From Leucobacter sp. Ag1 (GTDB lineage: Bacteria > Actinomycetota > Actinomycetes > Actinomycetales > Microbacteriaceae): 64,000 bases of DNA. Positions 1 to 9,303 of the stretch are shown here, in pieces. The stretch is taken from NCBI RefSeq assembly GCF_000980875.1, contig NZ_LAYO01000110.1:98385-162384 (forward strand). Direction: 5' to 3'. The translations under genes and the position numbers were made by a program. Under the pieces are notes generated by a model, which saw only the letters and a program-made list of their open reading frames with translations, was not told the origin of the DNA and ran no database searches. Position 1 is the first letter of the stretch. Every line of letters begins with the position of its first letter.

Positions 1-2783
1 AGCTCCGCGCGCTGCTCCCGGAGCACCCGCTCGACGAGCAGCGGCACGTCGAACTCATGGAACTGCTCGTCCGCGCCGGACGCGCCGCCGACGCGCTCGC
101 GGTCCACGCGGAGTTCCGCACGCGTCTCCGCGACGAGCTCGGCGCTTCGCCGAGCACCGCGATCACCGAGCTCAATGCCCGGATCCTGCGCGGCGAGGGT
201 GGACCCGACGCGCCTCGCGACCGTCCCGGAAACGCCTCCGCCGAAGCCGCGAGCGGCGCGGCGGGCGGCACCGCCCGCAGGGATCCCATCAGGATCGGGC
301 TCCCCGTCGCCCTGAGCCCGCTCATCGGCCGCGACTCCGATATCGACGAGACCTCCGCGCTGCTCCGCGCCCACCGGCTCGTCACCGTCCTCGGGGCCGG
401 CGGCCTCGGCAAGACCCGCCTCGCCGCAGCCGTCGCCACGGCCTCCGACGCTCCGTCCGTCGTCTTCGTGCCGCTCGCGGGCGCACGCGAATCCGCGGAC
501 GTGCTCCCCGCCATCGGCGGAGCGCTCGGCATCAGCGAGACCACCACGAGCACGCGGCTCGCCGACGCCCGCACGCAACCGGACCTCCGCCAGCGCGTGC
601 TCTCCGCACTCGGCGAACGCGACACCCTGCTCGTCCTCGACAACTGCGAGCAGATCGTCTCGGGCGTCGCGTCGTGGGCGGCCGACGCGCTCGCCACGGT
701 GCCCGGTCTGCGGATCCTCACGACGAGCCGCACTCCGCTCGCGCTCGCATCCGAGGTCTGCCGTCCCCTCGACCCGCTCGCCTACGACGAGGTCACCGGA
801 TCCGCGGTCCGGCTCTTCGTCGAGCGCGCCCGGGCCGTCAGACCGGGCGCGGATCTCCCGCTCGACGTCGTCGCCCGCCTCTGCGCGCGCCTCGACGGCC
901 TCCCGCTCGCGATCGAGCTCGCGGCCGCGCGGATCAGGACCATGAGCCCGGCGCAGATCGAGGCCCGGCTCGAGGATCGCTTCGCGCTGCTCACCGTCGG
1001 GGACCGCGCGGCACCCGAGCGGCACCGGACCCTCCAGGCCGTGATCGAGTGGAGCTGGGAGCTGCTCGAACCCGTCGACCGCCGTGCTCTGGCGATGCTC
1101 TCAGTGCTGCCGGGCGGCCTCTCGCTCGAGACCGCGATCGGCGTCCTGCGCTCCGGTGGCGTGTGCGCGAGCGAGACCGAGGTCGACGAGGTCCTCGACC
1201 GGCTCGTCTCGCAATCGCTGCTCGTGGTGTTCGAGGACGCGGGATCCGGCACGATCCGCTTCCGCATGCTCGAGACGGTCCGCGAGTTCGGCCTCGCCCG
1301 GCTCCGGCTCGACGGTGTCGAGGACGCGGCCTGGGACGCGGTGCTCGGCTGGGGGCGCGGTTTCGCGGACGCACGATCCCCGGGGATCTTCGCGCTGCCC
1401 GGATCGCTCGGAGCCCCGGCCTACCGGGTGATCCGGGCCGAGCAGGACAACCTGCTCGCGGCCCTGCGCCGCGCGGTACGCGACGACCGCCGCCGGGAGG
1501 CGGTGCTGCTGCTCGGCGTGCTGGCGCAATCCTGGACGGTTCGCGGCGCGTTCACCGAGTTCACCCGCACCGCGTCCGAGGTCTTCGACGTCATCGCGCG
1601 CGCCGCACGCCGGACGGACGGCGCCGATGTCCCGGGCGACGCGCTCGCGCTCTGCCTGGCCACCTGCGCGGTCGGCCTCGGCAGCACCGATCCCGGCCGC
1701 GCCGTTCGCGCCATCGCGCTCCTGCGCCGGCTGTGCCGCCGCGATCCCGCGCTGAGCCCGCTGTGGCAGGGCGTCTCGCACATGCTCGAATCCGGGCTCG
1801 ATGCCGACGCCACCCGCACCGAGCTCGAGACGCTGCGGGCCGGCCCGGACGCCGACGCCCGACTCTTCGCCGAGATGCTCGTCGCGCAGCTCGCGGAGAA
1901 CGACGGCGATCCGGAGACCGCGCGCATCGCCGCCGAGCGCACCTGGCGGCTCGCGACGGCCGATGACGAACCGTGGATCGCGGCCATGGCCGCCCACTCG
2001 CTCGCGCAGCTCGCCAGCCAGTCCGCCCGGCCGGCCGAGGCGCTGCACTGGCTCGACATCGGCACCGCCGGGTTCGAGGACTTCGGGGCCGAGGACGAGA
2101 TGGGCGAGCGCGGTTGGCTCCGCGGCCTCGCGCTGATCTCGCTCGGACGCGCGGACGAGGCCGAGGCGATGTTCCGAGACCTCACCGGCGCGGTCGATCG
2201 CACCGACGACGGCATGGGCCTCGCATCGATCGGCTGGTTCGGCGTCGCCGAGATCGAGCGGTCCCGCGGACGGTTCGGCGACGCGATCGTGAGCTTCGGC
2301 CGTGCCATCTCCGAGTTCCGCGAGAACGATCAGCGCGCATCCCCCTGGTACCTGATCGCGCTGGCGGGCTACGTCTCGGCCGCCTGCATCGACGGCTCCC
2401 TCCCGTCCACCGAGCAGGCCCGGCTCGCCGCGAAGCTGCGCTCCCGGACCATCGCGGTGCAGCGGCTCCTCGTGCTGCAGCGCTTGCGCTCCGTCTACGT
2501 CGATCGCCCGGTGCTCGGCACCGCGCTCACCGGTTGGTCGTCCTGGGCCATCGGGATCCCCGAGTTGCGGGAGCGCGGCCTCGAAGCGCTCGCCCTCGCC
2601 GAGCTGCTGGGCGCGCGCCAGGATCAGCCCTGCCTCGCGCTCGAACTGCACCGCGCGCGTGCCGCACGCCTCGTCGGAGCCGATGCGGTCGAGCGGGCGC
2701 GCGGCCGGGCGCGCGCGCTGAGCACGGACGAACGGGTGCCCCGAGCATTCACCGTGCTCGGGGCACCCGTCCCGTCGGTCTGA
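1..2783 (+). CDS. AfsR/SARP-type regulator with BTAD and NB-ARC-like ATPase domains (5' end outside window)
   Basis: The reading frame is already open at the window edge, so the Met at base 57 is internal and the N-terminus, where a DNA-binding domain would lie, is missing. What is visible starts in a bacterial transcriptional activation domain (the ELL..AGR.ADAL and ELGASPS pattern). A STAND-type ATPase core follows, with Walker A GAGGLGKT, Walker B LLVLDNCEQI and an ARC-like LPLAIELAAARI segment, and then a long alpha-helical, probably TPR-like, C-terminal half. Regulators of this build sense a ligand through ATPase-driven assembly and activate nearby genes. The convergent DrrA/DrrB-like exporter next door is a plausible target, by position only. 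A perfect 16-bp hairpin lies in the last codons. Confidence 0.85.
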   Translation, partial: LRALLPEHPLDEQRHVELMELLVRAGRAADALAVHAEFRTRLRDELGASPSTAITELNARILRGEGGPDAPRDRPGNASAEAASGAAGGTARRDPIRIGLPVALSPLIGRDSDIDETSALLRAHRLVTVLGAGGLGKTRLAAAVATASDAPSVVFVPLAGARESADVLPAIGGALGISETTTSTRLADARTQPDLRQRVLSALGERDTLLVLDNCEQIVSGVASWAADALATVPGLRILTTSRTPLALASEVCRPLDPLAYDEVTGSAVRLFVERARAVRPGADLPLDVVARLCARLDGLPLAIELAAARIRTMSPAQIEARLEDRFALLTVGDRAAPERHRTLQAVIEWSWELLEPVDRRALAMLSVLPGGLSLETAIGVLRSGGVCASETEVDEVLDRLVSQSLLVVFEDAGSGTIRFRMLETVREFGLARLRLDGVEDAAWDAVLGWGRGFADARSPGIFALPGSLGAPAYRVIRAEQDNLLAALRRAVRDDRRREAVLLLGVLAQSWTVRGAFTEFTRTASEVFDVIARAARRTDGADVPGDALALCLATCAVGLGSTDPGRAVRAIALLRRLCRRDPALSPLWQGVSHMLESGLDADATRTELETLRAGPDADARLFAEMLVAQLAENDGDPETARIAAERTWRLATADDEPWIAAMAAHSLAQLASQSARPAEALHWLDIGTAGFEDFGAEDEMGERGWLRGLALISLGRADEAEAMFRDLTGAVDRTDDGMGLASIGWFGVAEIERSRGRFGDAIVSFGRAISEFRENDQRASPWYLIALAGYVSAACIDGSLPSTEQARLAAKLRSRTIAVQRLLVLQRLRSVYVDRPVLGTALTGWSSWAIGIPELRERGLEALALAELLGARQDQPCLALELHRARAARLVGADAVERARGRARALSTDERVPRAFTVLGAPVPSV
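2732..2770. terminator. Perfect 16-bp hairpin inside the 3' end of the AfsR-like gene
   Basis: Left arm 2732–2747 and right arm 2755–2770 are exact reverse complements around a 7-nt loop. The hairpin ends 13 bases before the stop codon at 2783, so it is both coding and, probably, the bidirectional terminator for this convergent gene pair. No T-run follows, as is common in high-GC actinobacteria. Confidence 0.6.
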
Positions 2784-2811
2784 TCCGGATCCCGGAATGC
2801 CGGATCCCGGC

Positions 2812-3636
2812 TCAGGCTTTGCGCATGTAGGCCCTCACCGTCAGCGGGGCGAAGATCACGACGATCACCGCGGCTCCCAGCAGCGACACCCAGAGGTCCG
2901 CACCGACCGTGCCGGAGTTCGCGAGGTCGCGCACCGCGGTGACGAGGTGCGACACCGGGTTGATGTCGGCGAACCAGCGCAGCCAGTCGGGCAGGGTGTT
3001 CGCCGGTACGAAGGCGTTCGACAGGAACGTCAGCGGGAACAGGATCAGCATCGAGATGCCCTGCACGCTCGACGCGGTGCGGGCGATCACACCGAAGAAG
3101 GCGAAGATCCAGCTGATCGCCCACGAGCAGGCGATCACGAGCAGACCGGCGAGCACGACCCCGCCGAGGCCGCCGCCGGGCCGGTAGCCCATGAGAAAGC
3201 CGACGAAGAAGGTCATGGTCGTGGCGATCGTGTAGCGGACCGTATCCGCGAGCAGCGCCCCCGAGAGCGGGGCGATGCGCGCGATCGGGAGCGAGCGGAA
3301 CCGGTCGAACACGCCCTTGTCCATGTCCTCGCGCAGCTGGGTGCCGGTGACGACCGAACCCGTGATCACGGTCTGCACCAGGATCCCGGGGATCAGCAGC
3401 GGCAGGTACTTCTGCACGTCGCCGGAGATCGCACCGCCGAAGATGTACGCGAACATCAGCGTGAAGATGATCGGCTGGACCGTGACGTCGACGAGCTGCT
3501 CCGGCGTGCGGCGGATCTTGACGAGCCCGCGGTAGGCCATCGTGAACGTGTTCGCGATGGACTGGCTCAGGCTGGTGTGGTTCTTGAGATCCCGCTCGGC
3601 GGCGGGGACGATGCGTTCGAGGGTGGCGGTGCTCAT
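2812..3636 (-). CDS. ABC-2 type exporter permease (DrrB-like)
   Basis: This 274-residue membrane protein has about six hydrophobic segments after a short cytoplasmic N-terminus, the usual size and layout of ABC-2/DrrB permeases. It carries the family's central cytoplasmic stretch LREDMDKGVFDRFRSLPIAR (the coupling region). Its ATG overlaps the stop of the upstream ATPase gene by 4 nt (ATGA) and is preceded by AGGAGGTCC, so the two proteins are translationally coupled and surely form one exporter. The substrate is unknown: drug, lipid or glycan export are all possible. Confidence 0.9.
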   Translation of the reverse strand: MSTATLERIVPAAERDLKNHTSLSQSIANTFTMAYRGLVKIRRTPEQLVDVTVQPIIFTLMFAYIFGGAISGDVQKYLPLLIPGILVQTVITGSVVTGTQLREDMDKGVFDRFRSLPIARIAPLSGALLADTVRYTIATTMTFFVGFLMGYRPGGGLGGVVLAGLLVIACSWAISWIFAFFGVIARTASSVQGISMLILFPLTFLSNAFVPANTLPDWLRWFADINPVSHLVTAVRDLANSGTVGADLWVSLLGAAVIVVIFAPLTVRAYMRKA

Positions 3637-4652
3637 GCTCGGACCTCCTGGAGTTCGGCGGCGGCCGATTCCGCCTGGTCGGCGGCATCGTGCCCGGTGA
3701 TGGCGAGGAAGACCTCGTCGAGGGTCGGCTTCTGCACGCTCATCTCGACGAGGGGGATCCCCTCCTCGCGAAGGGTGATCAGCAGATCGGCGACGCGGTC
3801 CGCGTCGGCCATGGGTGCGGTGAGGCGGGATCCTTCAGGCGACGGTGCCGCGGTGACGCCGAGCACCCGCTGGATCGCGCGTGCGGCGGTCTCCAGGTCG
3901 GATCCGAGCACGGCTCCCCCGTCGCGTCCGCCGATGCGCAGCTGCAGCGATGAGGTACCAACCGAGCTCTTCAGCTCGTCCGGCGTGCCCTCGGCGACGA
4001 CACGGCCGCGGTCGATCACGGCGATGCGGTCGGCCAGCTGATCGGCCTCATCGAGGTACTGCGTCGTGAGCAGCACGGTCGATCCGGTCGCGACGAGCTC
4101 GCGGATCGTGTCCCACATCTGCCCACGGGTGCGGGGGTCGAGGCCGGTGGTGGGTTCGTCGAGGAAGATGAGCGGCGGCTGCGCGATGAGCGAGGCCGCG
4201 AGATCGAGCCGGCGGCGCATGCCGCCCGAGAACTTCTTCAGGGGGCGCTTCGCCGCCTCGGTCAGGCCGAAGCGCTCGAGCAGGTCGACGGCCTTCGCTC
4301 GGGCTTCGATCCGCGAGAGGCCGAGCAGGCGTCCGAAGATGATCAGGTTCTCGGTGGCCGACAGCGTCTCGTCGACCGACGCGTACTGGCCGGTCACGCC
4401 GATCAGCTGCCGCACGACCTGCGGCTCGCGGACGACGTCGTGTCCGAATACCCGGGCGCTGCCGCCGTCGGGACGGAGCAGCGTCGCGAGCATGCTGATG
4501 GTGGTGGTCTTGCCTGCGCCGTTCGGGCCGAGCACGCCGTAGATGGATCCCGCGGCCACGCGGAGGTCGACGCCGTCGACCGCCCGGTTGTCGCCGAACA
4601 CCTTGACGAGCCCATCGGCCTCGACGGCCCATTCGTTCAGTAGTGATGTCAT
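3633..4652 (-). CDS. ABC exporter ATP-binding protein (DrrA-like)
   Basis: The protein has 339 residues from the ATG at 4652. The frame stays open far upstream, but only this start gives a normal family N-terminus (MTSLLNEWAVEADGLVKVFG). It has a single ABC domain with Walker A GPNGAGKT, signature FSGGMRRRLDLA, Walker B PLIFLDEPTTGLDP and the H-region LLTTQYLDEADQLADR, followed by the C-terminal extension with KPTLDEVFLAITG that marks the DrrA/daunorubicin-resistance class. It energises the overlapping permease. Spacing to the divergent serine-hydrolase gene is about 150 bp, enough for promoters on both strands. Confidence 0.92.
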   Translation of the reverse strand: MTSLLNEWAVEADGLVKVFGDNRAVDGVDLRVAAGSIYGVLGPNGAGKTTTISMLATLLRPDGGSARVFGHDVVREPQVVRQLIGVTGQYASVDETLSATENLIIFGRLLGLSRIEARAKAVDLLERFGLTEAAKRPLKKFSGGMRRRLDLAASLIAQPPLIFLDEPTTGLDPRTRGQMWDTIRELVATGSTVLLTTQYLDEADQLADRIAVIDRGRVVAEGTPDELKSSVGTSSLQLRIGGRDGGAVLGSDLETAARAIQRVLGVTAAPSPEGSRLTAPMADADRVADLLITLREEGIPLVEMSVQKPTLDEVFLAITGHDAADQAESAAAELQEVRA

Positions 4653-4805
4653 GCGGCAAGCCTCGCGGGGGCCGCTGTCACCGCGCTGTCGCGCCGCTGT
4701 CACGGGCTGCCGTGCACGGTCTTGCCCGGCCGCACCCGGCTCCGGACCGCCGCCGCGCGAGAACTCGGGCTGGCGCACGGGGCATCGAGGTGCTTCGATG
4801 AGGCC

Positions 4806-5930
4806 ATGACGTCGATCGCCTCGCGTCTCGGACGCACCCCGCTGCTCGTGCTCGTCCTGCTGCTCGCCGCGTGCTCCGGCGCGCCCGCCGATCCGCCGCC
4901 CACGTCCTCCGCATCGGGATCCGGAGTGCTGCCGAGCGAAGATCGTCTGCGGGCCGCGCTCGAGTCCGCACTGGCGGGTTCGGGCGTGCCCGGCGGCGCG
5001 GTCGTCGTCACCGATGCCGACGGCGGCTCGGCGACCGCGGTCTTCGGCGAACGCGCCCCCGGTGAACCGGTGACGGCGGACACGCGCTTCGCCTACCGGA
5101 GCATCACCAAGTCGTTCGTGGGCACGGTGATCCTGCAGCTCGCCGACGAGAAGCGGCTGTCGCTCGACGATCCGGTGTCGAAGTACGTCGCCGGGGTCCC
5201 GAACGGCGACCGGATCACCATCGCCGAGCTCGGCGACATGCGGTCCGGGCTCGCGAACTACTCGGCGCAACCCGGCCTCGGCGCGATGCTCAGCAAGGAT
5301 CCGGCCCGCGACCCGAAGACCTCGGAGCTGCTCGCGCTCTCCTACGCCGTGAAGCCCGTCGCGCCCGGCACCGCCTACGAGTACTCGAACACGAACACCC
5401 TGCTGCTCGGCGAGGTGATCCGGAAGGTCACCGGGGACGATTGGGCCACGGCCGTCGATCAGCGTCTGCTGCGCCCGCTGAAGCTGGAGAGCGTGCGCAC
5501 CGGTTTCGTCGCGGGGAGCGAGAACGCGGCGGGATTCCAGCTCGCCGACGGCAAGATCGTCGAGCAGCTGCCCGTGGTCGCACCCGGGTGGTTCGGAGCG
5601 GCGGGCGCGCTCACCGGCAACGCCGCCGACCTCGCCACCTGGGGACGGTCGCTGGGTTCGGGGTCGCTCGTCTCGCAGGACGCCCAGCGGTGGCGCCTGG
5701 AGCAGTTCGGCTCGACCGCGGACGACCCGGCGAGCCCGCTCTACGACGACTACGGCTTCGCGATGGGCCGCATCTCGGACTGGATCGGCCACACCGGCAC
5801 AGGACTGGGCTTCCAGGGCCTCGTCATGTACGACCCCGCGACGCAGCACGTCATCGCGGTGCTGATCAACGGCACCGGCGAGAACCCGGATCTCCCCGTC
5901 ACCGTGTTCCAGGCGGTGCGGAAGCTCTAG
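4806..5930 (+). CDS. Lipoprotein serine hydrolase, beta-lactamase/DD-peptidase fold
   Basis: This 374-residue protein has a lipoprotein signal peptide (LLVLVLLLAAC, lipidated Cys 23). All three motifs of the PF00144 serine beta-lactamase/DD-carboxypeptidase family are present: S99-I-T-K102, Y193-S-N195 and H329-T-G331. It therefore acts outside the membrane, probably on D-Ala-D-Ala peptides, amides or esters; sequence alone does not separate carboxypeptidase from esterase. I chose the ATG at 4806 because it places the signal peptide at the N-terminus. It converges on the alr–ddl operon, fitting a peptidoglycan theme, though shared function is inference. Confidence 0.88.
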   Translation: MTSIASRLGRTPLLVLVLLLAACSGAPADPPPTSSASGSGVLPSEDRLRAALESALAGSGVPGGAVVVTDADGGSATAVFGERAPGEPVTADTRFAYRSITKSFVGTVILQLADEKRLSLDDPVSKYVAGVPNGDRITIAELGDMRSGLANYSAQPGLGAMLSKDPARDPKTSELLALSYAVKPVAPGTAYEYSNTNTLLLGEVIRKVTGDDWATAVDQRLLRPLKLESVRTGFVAGSENAAGFQLADGKIVEQLPVVAPGWFGAAGALTGNAADLATWGRSLGSGSLVSQDAQRWRLEQFGSTADDPASPLYDDYGFAMGRISDWIGHTGTGLGFQGLVMYDPATQHVIAVLINGTGENPDLPVTVFQAVRKL

Positions 5931-5997
5931 CTCGGGCGACCTGCCCGGGTTCCGAAGGAGATCCGGGTTCAGAAGGACGGATCGTCCCCGAACTCTC

Positions 5998-6984
5998 CTA
6001 TCGAAGCCGGATCTCCTCCAGAACCACCGCGATCAGCTCCCCCACCAGCCCCGCGTAGTCGAGCCCGACCGCGGCGTACATGCGCGGCACCTGCGACTGC
6101 TCGGTCATGCCCGGCGAGGTGTTGACCTCGTTCAGCACCACCCCGTCGTCGGTCGCGAAGAAGTCGAAGCGCGCGACCCCGGCGCAGCCGAGCGCCTCGT
6201 AGAGCAGCACGGCGGCCTGCCGGATCGCGCCCTCCTCGCGCGGATCGAGCGACGCGGGGATCCTGAACTCCGCACTTCCGTCGTATTTCTCGGCCCGGTC
6301 GAACACCCCGCCGGGAACCACCCCGATCTCGAGGGTCGATCCGACTCGCAGTCCACCGGACGCGTCCCGGAACACGGCGATGTCGACCTCGCGGCCGCGC
6401 ACGTATTCTTCGACCAGCACCGTATCGCCGTAGGCGCGGGCCTGCTCGACGGTCGCGACGAGGTCGGCGCGGTCCGCGACGACGAAGACCCCGTTGCTCG
6501 ATCCCCCGGTGGTCGGCTTCACGACGAACGGCGGCCTGAACTCCGAGGCGAACGCGGCCCCGACGGGCGCCGCCCAACCGCCGGCCAGCGCGCCGCGGGA
6601 GGTGGCGATGCCGAGGTCGTCCGCGACGAGCTTCGTCGCCCACTTGTCCATCCCGAGCGCGCCCGCCCGCACCGGGGATCCGACGAACGGGATCCCGGCC
6701 ATGCGCAGCAGCCCGGCGATCGCGCCGTCCTCGCCGTCGACGCCGTGCAGCACCGGGAACGCGAGATCGCAGTCCGCGATGCGCCCGAGCGCCGCGTGCG
6801 CCGGCAGCCGCTGCCCGTCTTCGGCGAGCCAGTGCCCGTCCCGGGCGATCGTGAGCGGAACCGCTTCGAATCCGAGGGCCGCGACAGCCCGGACGACGGA
6901 CGCCGCCGAGGCGATCGACACCTCGTGCTCGTCGCTGGTCCCGCCGCCGATCACGGCGACTCGGGTGGTGGGGGTCTGCGTCAT
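5998..6984 (-). CDS. ddl: D-alanine–D-alanine ligase
   Basis: This 328-residue ATP-grasp ligase joins two D-Ala for the peptidoglycan stem peptide. Visible landmarks are the N-terminal GGGTSDEHEVSIASA motif, the HGVDGEDGAIAGLL stretch (family HG.xGEDG.iQG), the ATP-grasp VVKPTTGGSSNGV lysine loop, the omega-loop EKYDGSAEF…PA, and the metal site NEVNTSPGMTEQS. The Lys-Tyr pair in the omega loop is the arrangement of D-Ala (or D-Ser) rather than D-Lac acceptors. The ATG at 6984 overlaps the alr stop by 4 nt. It is somewhat short for an actinobacterial Ddl, and its linkage to alr and a MurG homologue suggests it may be an additional, accessory copy. Confidence 0.9.
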   Translation of the reverse strand: MTQTPTTRVAVIGGGTSDEHEVSIASAASVVRAVAALGFEAVPLTIARDGHWLAEDGQRLPAHAALGRIADCDLAFPVLHGVDGEDGAIAGLLRMAGIPFVGSPVRAGALGMDKWATKLVADDLGIATSRGALAGGWAAPVGAAFASEFRPPFVVKPTTGGSSNGVFVVADRADLVATVEQARAYGDTVLVEEYVRGREVDIAVFRDASGGLRVGSTLEIGVVPGGVFDRAEKYDGSAEFRIPASLDPREEGAIRQAAVLLYEALGCAGVARFDFFATDDGVVLNEVNTSPGMTEQSQVPRMYAAVGLDYAGLVGELIAVVLEEIRLR

Positions 6985-8120
6985 GCTGCTGCTCCTTGCG
7001 CGTGGTTCGAGGGTTCGATGGTGCGATGGATCCGCGGGATCCGGCTCCCGAGCCGGGTCACGATCTCGTGCGGGATCGTGCGCGCCCAGGCGGCCCACTC
7101 GGCGACGGTGGGTTCGCCCTCCGCACCGGGACCGAACACGGTCACCTGCTCGCCCGGCTGCAGCTGATCATCGCCCGTGTCGACGACGACCATGTCCATC
7201 GAGAAGCGTCCGACGAGCGGCCTCCGACGTCCGCGCACGAGCACCTCCGCGCGGCCGGACGCCTCGCGGGGCAGCCCGTCGCCGTAGCCGACGGGGAGCA
7301 GCGCGAGGTGGGTGCGATCCGACGCGACGAAGTCGAGGCCGTAGCCGACACCCGTGCCGGCGCCCACCTCGCGCGAGGACACCACTCGTGAGGTGAGGGT
7401 GAGCGCGGGCTTCAGGAGGTCGGTGCTCGCCGACGGGTCGATCCCGAACAGTCCCGCACCGATCCGGTGCACGCCGAACCCGCCGCCCGCACCGGTGAGC
7501 GTCGCGGCCGTCGCGGCGAGGTGCGGCACGGCCGGCGCCAGCCCGCGCCGCGACGCGGTCCGGATCGCGTTCGCGAACACCAGCCGCTCGCGCGCGTTCT
7601 GCGGGTCCGCGGGGTCGTCGGCGCACGACATGTGCCCCATGATCCCGACCACCCGCACCGAGCCCGACGCCTCGACCTCGCGGGCGAGCGCGCAGAGCGG
7701 TGCCCAGTCGGCCGCGGCGCAGCCGTCGCGGGCCATGCCGACGTCGATGTGCAGGTGGATCCGCGCGGGCGACCCGGCGCGCACCGCACCGCGAACCACC
7801 GCCGCCAGCAGTTCGACGCTCGGTACCGCCAGGTCGATACGCCGCCGCACCGCCTCCTCGAAGTCCGCCTCGGGCGTGTTCAACCAACTGAGGATCGGCG
7901 CGTCGACGCCGCCATCGCGCAGCGCCACGGCCTCATCGATCGAGGTGACGCCGATCGACTTCGCGCCGGCCTCGAGCACCGAGTGCGCGATGGCGCCGTG
8001 CCCGAACGCGTCGGCCTTCAGCACGGCCATGAGCCGATCGCCGGTCAGGCGCGCGAACGCGGCGGTGTTCTCGCGGATCGCGTCGTCGTGCACGATGAGT
8101 TCGGAGACGGTTGGCTGCAT
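6981..8120 (-). CDS. alr: Alanine racemase
   Basis: The product (379 residues) interconverts L- and D-alanine using PLP. The PLP-binding lysine is K35 in AVLKADAFGHG (family VVKANAYGHG). The C-terminal barrel carries the catalytic tyrosine in GVGYGLDF and the LPVGYGDGLPR signature, and HRIGAGLFGIDP matches the family's MRPGIALYG region. It is the first gene of a two-gene operon, its TGA overlapping the ddl ATG, so D-Ala made here would feed directly into ligation. The upstream 87 bp is a divergent promoter region shared with the MurG homologue. Alr genes in this group normally sit elsewhere (near tsa genes), so this may be a second copy. Confidence 0.92.
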   Translation of the reverse strand: MQPTVSELIVHDDAIRENTAAFARLTGDRLMAVLKADAFGHGAIAHSVLEAGAKSIGVTSIDEAVALRDGGVDAPILSWLNTPEADFEEAVRRRIDLAVPSVELLAAVVRGAVRAGSPARIHLHIDVGMARDGCAAADWAPLCALAREVEASGSVRVVGIMGHMSCADDPADPQNARERLVFANAIRTASRRGLAPAVPHLAATAATLTGAGGGFGVHRIGAGLFGIDPSASTDLLKPALTLTSRVVSSREVGAGTGVGYGLDFVASDRTHLALLPVGYGDGLPREASGRAEVLVRGRRRPLVGRFSMDMVVVDTGDDQLQPGEQVTVFGPGAEGEPTVAEWAAWARTIPHEIVTRLGSRIPRIHRTIEPSNHAQGAAA

Positions 8121-8207
8121 GTGCAGCAGTCAAGCGGGTTCGATGTTGCCGCAGCCTATGCCGCTTTCGATACGCGGACGGTACGTCTCGCTTCATAGGC
8201 TGGCGCC

Positions 8208-9284
8208 ATGACCCGCTATCTGCTCGCCGGCGGCGGGACCGCCGGCCACGTCTCACCGCTGCTCGCGGTCGCCGACCGGATCCGAGAACGCGATCCCGGG
8301 GCGTCGGTCCTCGTCCTCGGCACCGAGGAGGGGCTCGAAGCACGTCTGGTCCCGCAGCGCGGGCACGAGCTCCGCACGATCCCGCGGGTACCGTTCCCGC
8401 GCAGGCCCGATCTGCACGCCGCACGGTTCCCGGCGCGATTCCGACGCGCGGTCGCACTCACGCGCGAACTCCTGCGCGAAGAGCGCATCGACCTGCTGAT
8501 CGGCTTCGGCGGATACGTCTCGGCCCCGGCCTACGTCGCGGCCCGGCGGGAGCGCGTGCCCTACGCGGTGCACGAGGCGAACGTCCGGCCGGGGCTGGCC
8601 AACGTCTGGGGCGCCCGCCGCGCCGCAGCCGTCGGCACGGTCTTCCCCGGGACTCCGCTGCGCGGTGCCGAGGTCGTCGGCATGCCGCTGCGCGCCGAGA
8701 TCGCGTCGCTCGACCGCGCGGCCTCCCGCGCGGAAGCCGCCGAGGTCTTCGGACTCGATCCGCACCGCCCGGTGCTGCTGGTGTTCGGCGGCTCGACCGG
8801 CGCGCGCCGGATCAACGACGCCTTCGCGGCGTCCTGGCCCGCGATCGCCGCCGCGGGGTGGCAGCTCCTGCACGTGACCGGCGAGCAGAAGATCGACGAG
8901 GTGGGCGCGAGCAGCGCCGACGCCCGCGCGGTGGTCCCCTATGTCGATCGGATGGACCTCGCGTACGCGCTCGCCGATCTGGTCGTGTGCCGCTCGGGCG
9001 CGGCGACCGTGAGCGAGATCAGCGCACTCGGTATCCCGGCGGTCTACGTGCCCTACGCCGTCGGGAACGGCGAGCAGGCGCTCAACGCCCGCGCCGCGGT
9101 CGAGGCGGGCGGCGCCGTGCTGCTCGCCGACGCGGATCTCACTCCGGACGCGGTGGACGAACGGATCGTGCCGCTGCTGCAGGACGCGGATCGGCGCCGG
9201 CGCATGAGCGCGGCCGCCTCAGTGCTCGGCGTGCGGGACGCCGCCGGCCGGATGCTCGCGCTCGCCGAGCGTGCGCTCGGCTAG
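8208..9284 (+). CDS. murG: MurG-type UDP-GlcNAc:lipid I N-acetylglucosaminyltransferase
   Basis: The 358-residue GT28 enzyme would convert lipid I to lipid II at the inner membrane face. The MurG landmarks are the N-terminal glycine loop LLAGGGTAGHVSPLLA, the GFGGYVSAPAYVAA loop, VHEANVRPGLANVW (family HE.N..PG..N), and the C-terminal UDP-binding VFGGSTGARRIND and RSGAATVSEI segments. A TAGGCT box at 8196–8201 lies exactly 7 bases before the ATG with no Shine-Dalgarno, so the mRNA may be leaderless. Its location with alr/ddl, outside a division and cell-wall gene cluster, raises the possibility of a paralogue of the housekeeping murG. Confidence 0.85.
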   Translation: MTRYLLAGGGTAGHVSPLLAVADRIRERDPGASVLVLGTEEGLEARLVPQRGHELRTIPRVPFPRRPDLHAARFPARFRRAVALTRELLREERIDLLIGFGGYVSAPAYVAARRERVPYAVHEANVRPGLANVWGARRAAAVGTVFPGTPLRGAEVVGMPLRAEIASLDRAASRAEAAEVFGLDPHRPVLLVFGGSTGARRINDAFAASWPAIAAAGWQLLHVTGEQKIDEVGASSADARAVVPYVDRMDLAYALADLVVCRSGAATVSEISALGIPAVYVPYAVGNGEQALNARAAVEAGGAVLLADADLTPDAVDERIVPLLQDADRRRRMSAAASVLGVRDAAGRMLALAERALG

Positions 9285-9303
9285 GCCCTCCTGACGAAGC
9301 GAA

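Noticed and set aside
5931..5997. Tandem copies of CGGGTTC(C/A)GAAGGA between the serine hydrolase and ddl
   Set aside because: Only two short imperfect copies in a 67-bp convergent gap; too little to call a repeat element or regulatory site.
5998..6984. Vancomycin-resistance type D-Ala–D-Lac ligase
   Set aside because: The omega loop keeps the Lys-Tyr pair of D-Ala–D-Ala ligases, and no vanH- or vanX-like gene is nearby.
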